From Betaproteobacteria bacterium (lineage in GTDB: Bacteria; Pseudomonadota; Gammaproteobacteria; Burkholderiales; Thiobacillaceae): 6,177 nt of DNA. Positions 5,445 to 6,177 of the stretch are shown in pieces. The position numbers and the translations under genes were made by a program. The notes beneath the pieces are model-generated. The model saw only the letters and a program-made list of their open reading frames with translations, ran no database searches and was not told where the DNA came from. Each line of letters opens with the position of its first letter. The stretch's first letter is position 1. The stretch spans positions 1-6,177 of the forward strand of contig VGVU01000076.1 in NCBI GenBank assembly GCA_016873905.1, written 5' to 3'.

Positions 5445-6177
5445 CTATACCCGTAACAATTCATCTATGAGGGTGGTGTACGCCCGGGTCATCTTGTCGC
5501 GCCGCATCTGCCACGGGTGATCATAGCCTTCACTGGCCAGACGCAGCGTACCGCGACCAAAGGTGTGGTTGATGGCATCCAGAGTTTGCATAAGGCGCGC
5601 CCGCTTGGGGTTGGTGGCTGCGGTGGAGGCGGCAAACTGATTGCCTGTCGCATTCCTGCAGCCAAACAACTCGCCTTGGTGTTGTGTGTTGGGGCAGAGC
5701 TCCAGCAGCATGACCCCGGCCTTCTTGTAGCGGAAGCCGGGTTTGTAGATCCGGTTGAGACCTGTAAGGGCCAGCGCGGCCAACTGGGCGGTGTCTGCGG
5801 TCGGCTGACTGAGTGGCAGCGTGAGACCTGGGTGGTATTGCGCCTCGTTGTGATTGAACGGATTCGTTTGCAGAAACACCGTGAGCGCGCCGGCGTGTTG
5901 CTGACCATGGCGCAGTTTCTCAGCGGCACGGGTGACATGGGCGGCCACTGCCTGGGCGAGTTCAGCCTTGGCCATCACCGGTTGGCCAAAGCTGCGCGAG
6001 GCAATGATCTGTTGCTTGGGCGGCGGGGATTCTTCAAGCGGGAAACAGGGCACGCCATTGAGCTCCTGCACGGTCTTGGCGAGCACAACGGTATAGCGGC
6101 TCTTGATCTGGTGAGGATGGGTCGCCTTGAGATCGGCCACGCTATGAATGCCATCCGCCTTGAGTTGCTCGGCCCAG
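5445..6177 (-). CDS. umuC: UmuC-type Y-family DNA polymerase (Pol V catalytic subunit), N-terminal part outside the window
   Basis: UmuC is the catalytic subunit of translesion polymerase V, normally working with cleaved UmuD and the RecA filament in the SOS response. The 244 visible residues correspond to the C-terminal part of a protein of about 420. The frame runs off the right edge, so the GTG at 6140 is internal. Reading inward: a helix-hairpin-helix/thumb region (WAEQLKADGIHSVADL, then RYTVVLAKTVQELNG), the little-finger domain opening with SRSFG at 5999-5985, RAAEKLR, and RYKKAGVMLLEL at 5732-5697. Next comes QGELF at 5678-5664, aligning with the clamp-binding QLNLF of E. coli UmuC, and then the UmuC-specific end including GRGTL, WQMRRDKMTRAYTT and LLRV before TAG. 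DinB-type Pol IV lacks this ending, so UmuC, or a mobile homologue such as MucB or RumB, is preferred. The palm with its catalytic acids, any umuD and any LexA box are outside. Confidence 0.93.
   Translation of the reverse strand, partial: WAEQLKADGIHSVADLKATHPHQIKSRYTVVLAKTVQELNGVPCFPLEESPPPKQQIIASRSFGQPVMAKAELAQAVAAHVTRAAEKLRHGQQHAGALTVFLQTNPFNHNEAQYHPGLTLPLSQPTADTAQLAALALTGLNRIYKPGFRYKKAGVMLLELCPNTQHQGELFGCRNATGNQFAASTAATNPKRARLMQTLDAINHTFGRGTLRLASEGYDHPWQMRRDKMTRAYTTLIDELLRV

Noticed and set aside
6138..6140. GTG as the start of a 231-residue stand-alone protein at the right end
   Set aside because: The frame continues to the window edge, and the residues before it (WAEQLKADGIHS) match the UmuC helix-hairpin-helix region, so this is a window-truncated gene.

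Overview
The window looks like a stretch of chromosome from a gammaproteobacterium of fairly high GC, estimated by eye at about 60%. The main reason is gene content and order: a YafS-like methyltransferase gene, rnhA and dnaQ run together on the minus strand, with gloB facing away from them. This neighbourhood is typical of Gammaproteobacteria; in E. coli gloB, yafS, rnhA and dnaQ are also adjacent. The genus cannot be named from the sequence alone.

Layout from left to right: (1) 1-2465, plus strand: the 3' two-thirds or so of mfd, the transcription-repair coupling factor, open at the left edge. (2) 2516-2722, plus strand: a 68-residue heavy-metal-associated (HMA, CopZ-like) protein, 50 bases behind mfd and probably on its transcript. 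(3) 2735-4692, minus strand: an operon read right to left of methyltransferase, rnhA and dnaQ. The first two genes are 18 bases apart, and rnhA stop and dnaQ start share one base (TGATG). (4) 4667-5404, plus strand: gloB (glyoxalase II), whose first codons overlap the methyltransferase start on the other strand. (5) 5445-6177, minus strand: the C-terminal part of umuC, a Y-family translesion polymerase, open at the right edge. gloB and umuC converge on a perfect 8-bp hairpin. The window is almost fully coding: the largest gap is 50 bases, and I see no tRNA, rRNA, CRISPR, insertion sequence or long repeat.

By role, most of the window concerns genome maintenance. Mfd clears stalled RNA polymerase and recruits excision repair, RNase HI removes RNA from RNA-DNA hybrids, DnaQ proofreads the replicase, and UmuC performs lesion bypass. 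GloB detoxifies methylglyoxal-derived S-D-lactoylglutathione, and the HMA protein probably carries Cu(I). The DnaQ and UmuC products both carry recognisable sliding-clamp-binding motifs.

I found no convincing undescribed system. The points most worth a second look are the methyltransferase/gloB 5' overlap with a possible leaderless gloB promoter, the methyltransferase's missing glycine-rich SAM motif, the rnhA-dnaQ coupling, and the unseen half of umuC.
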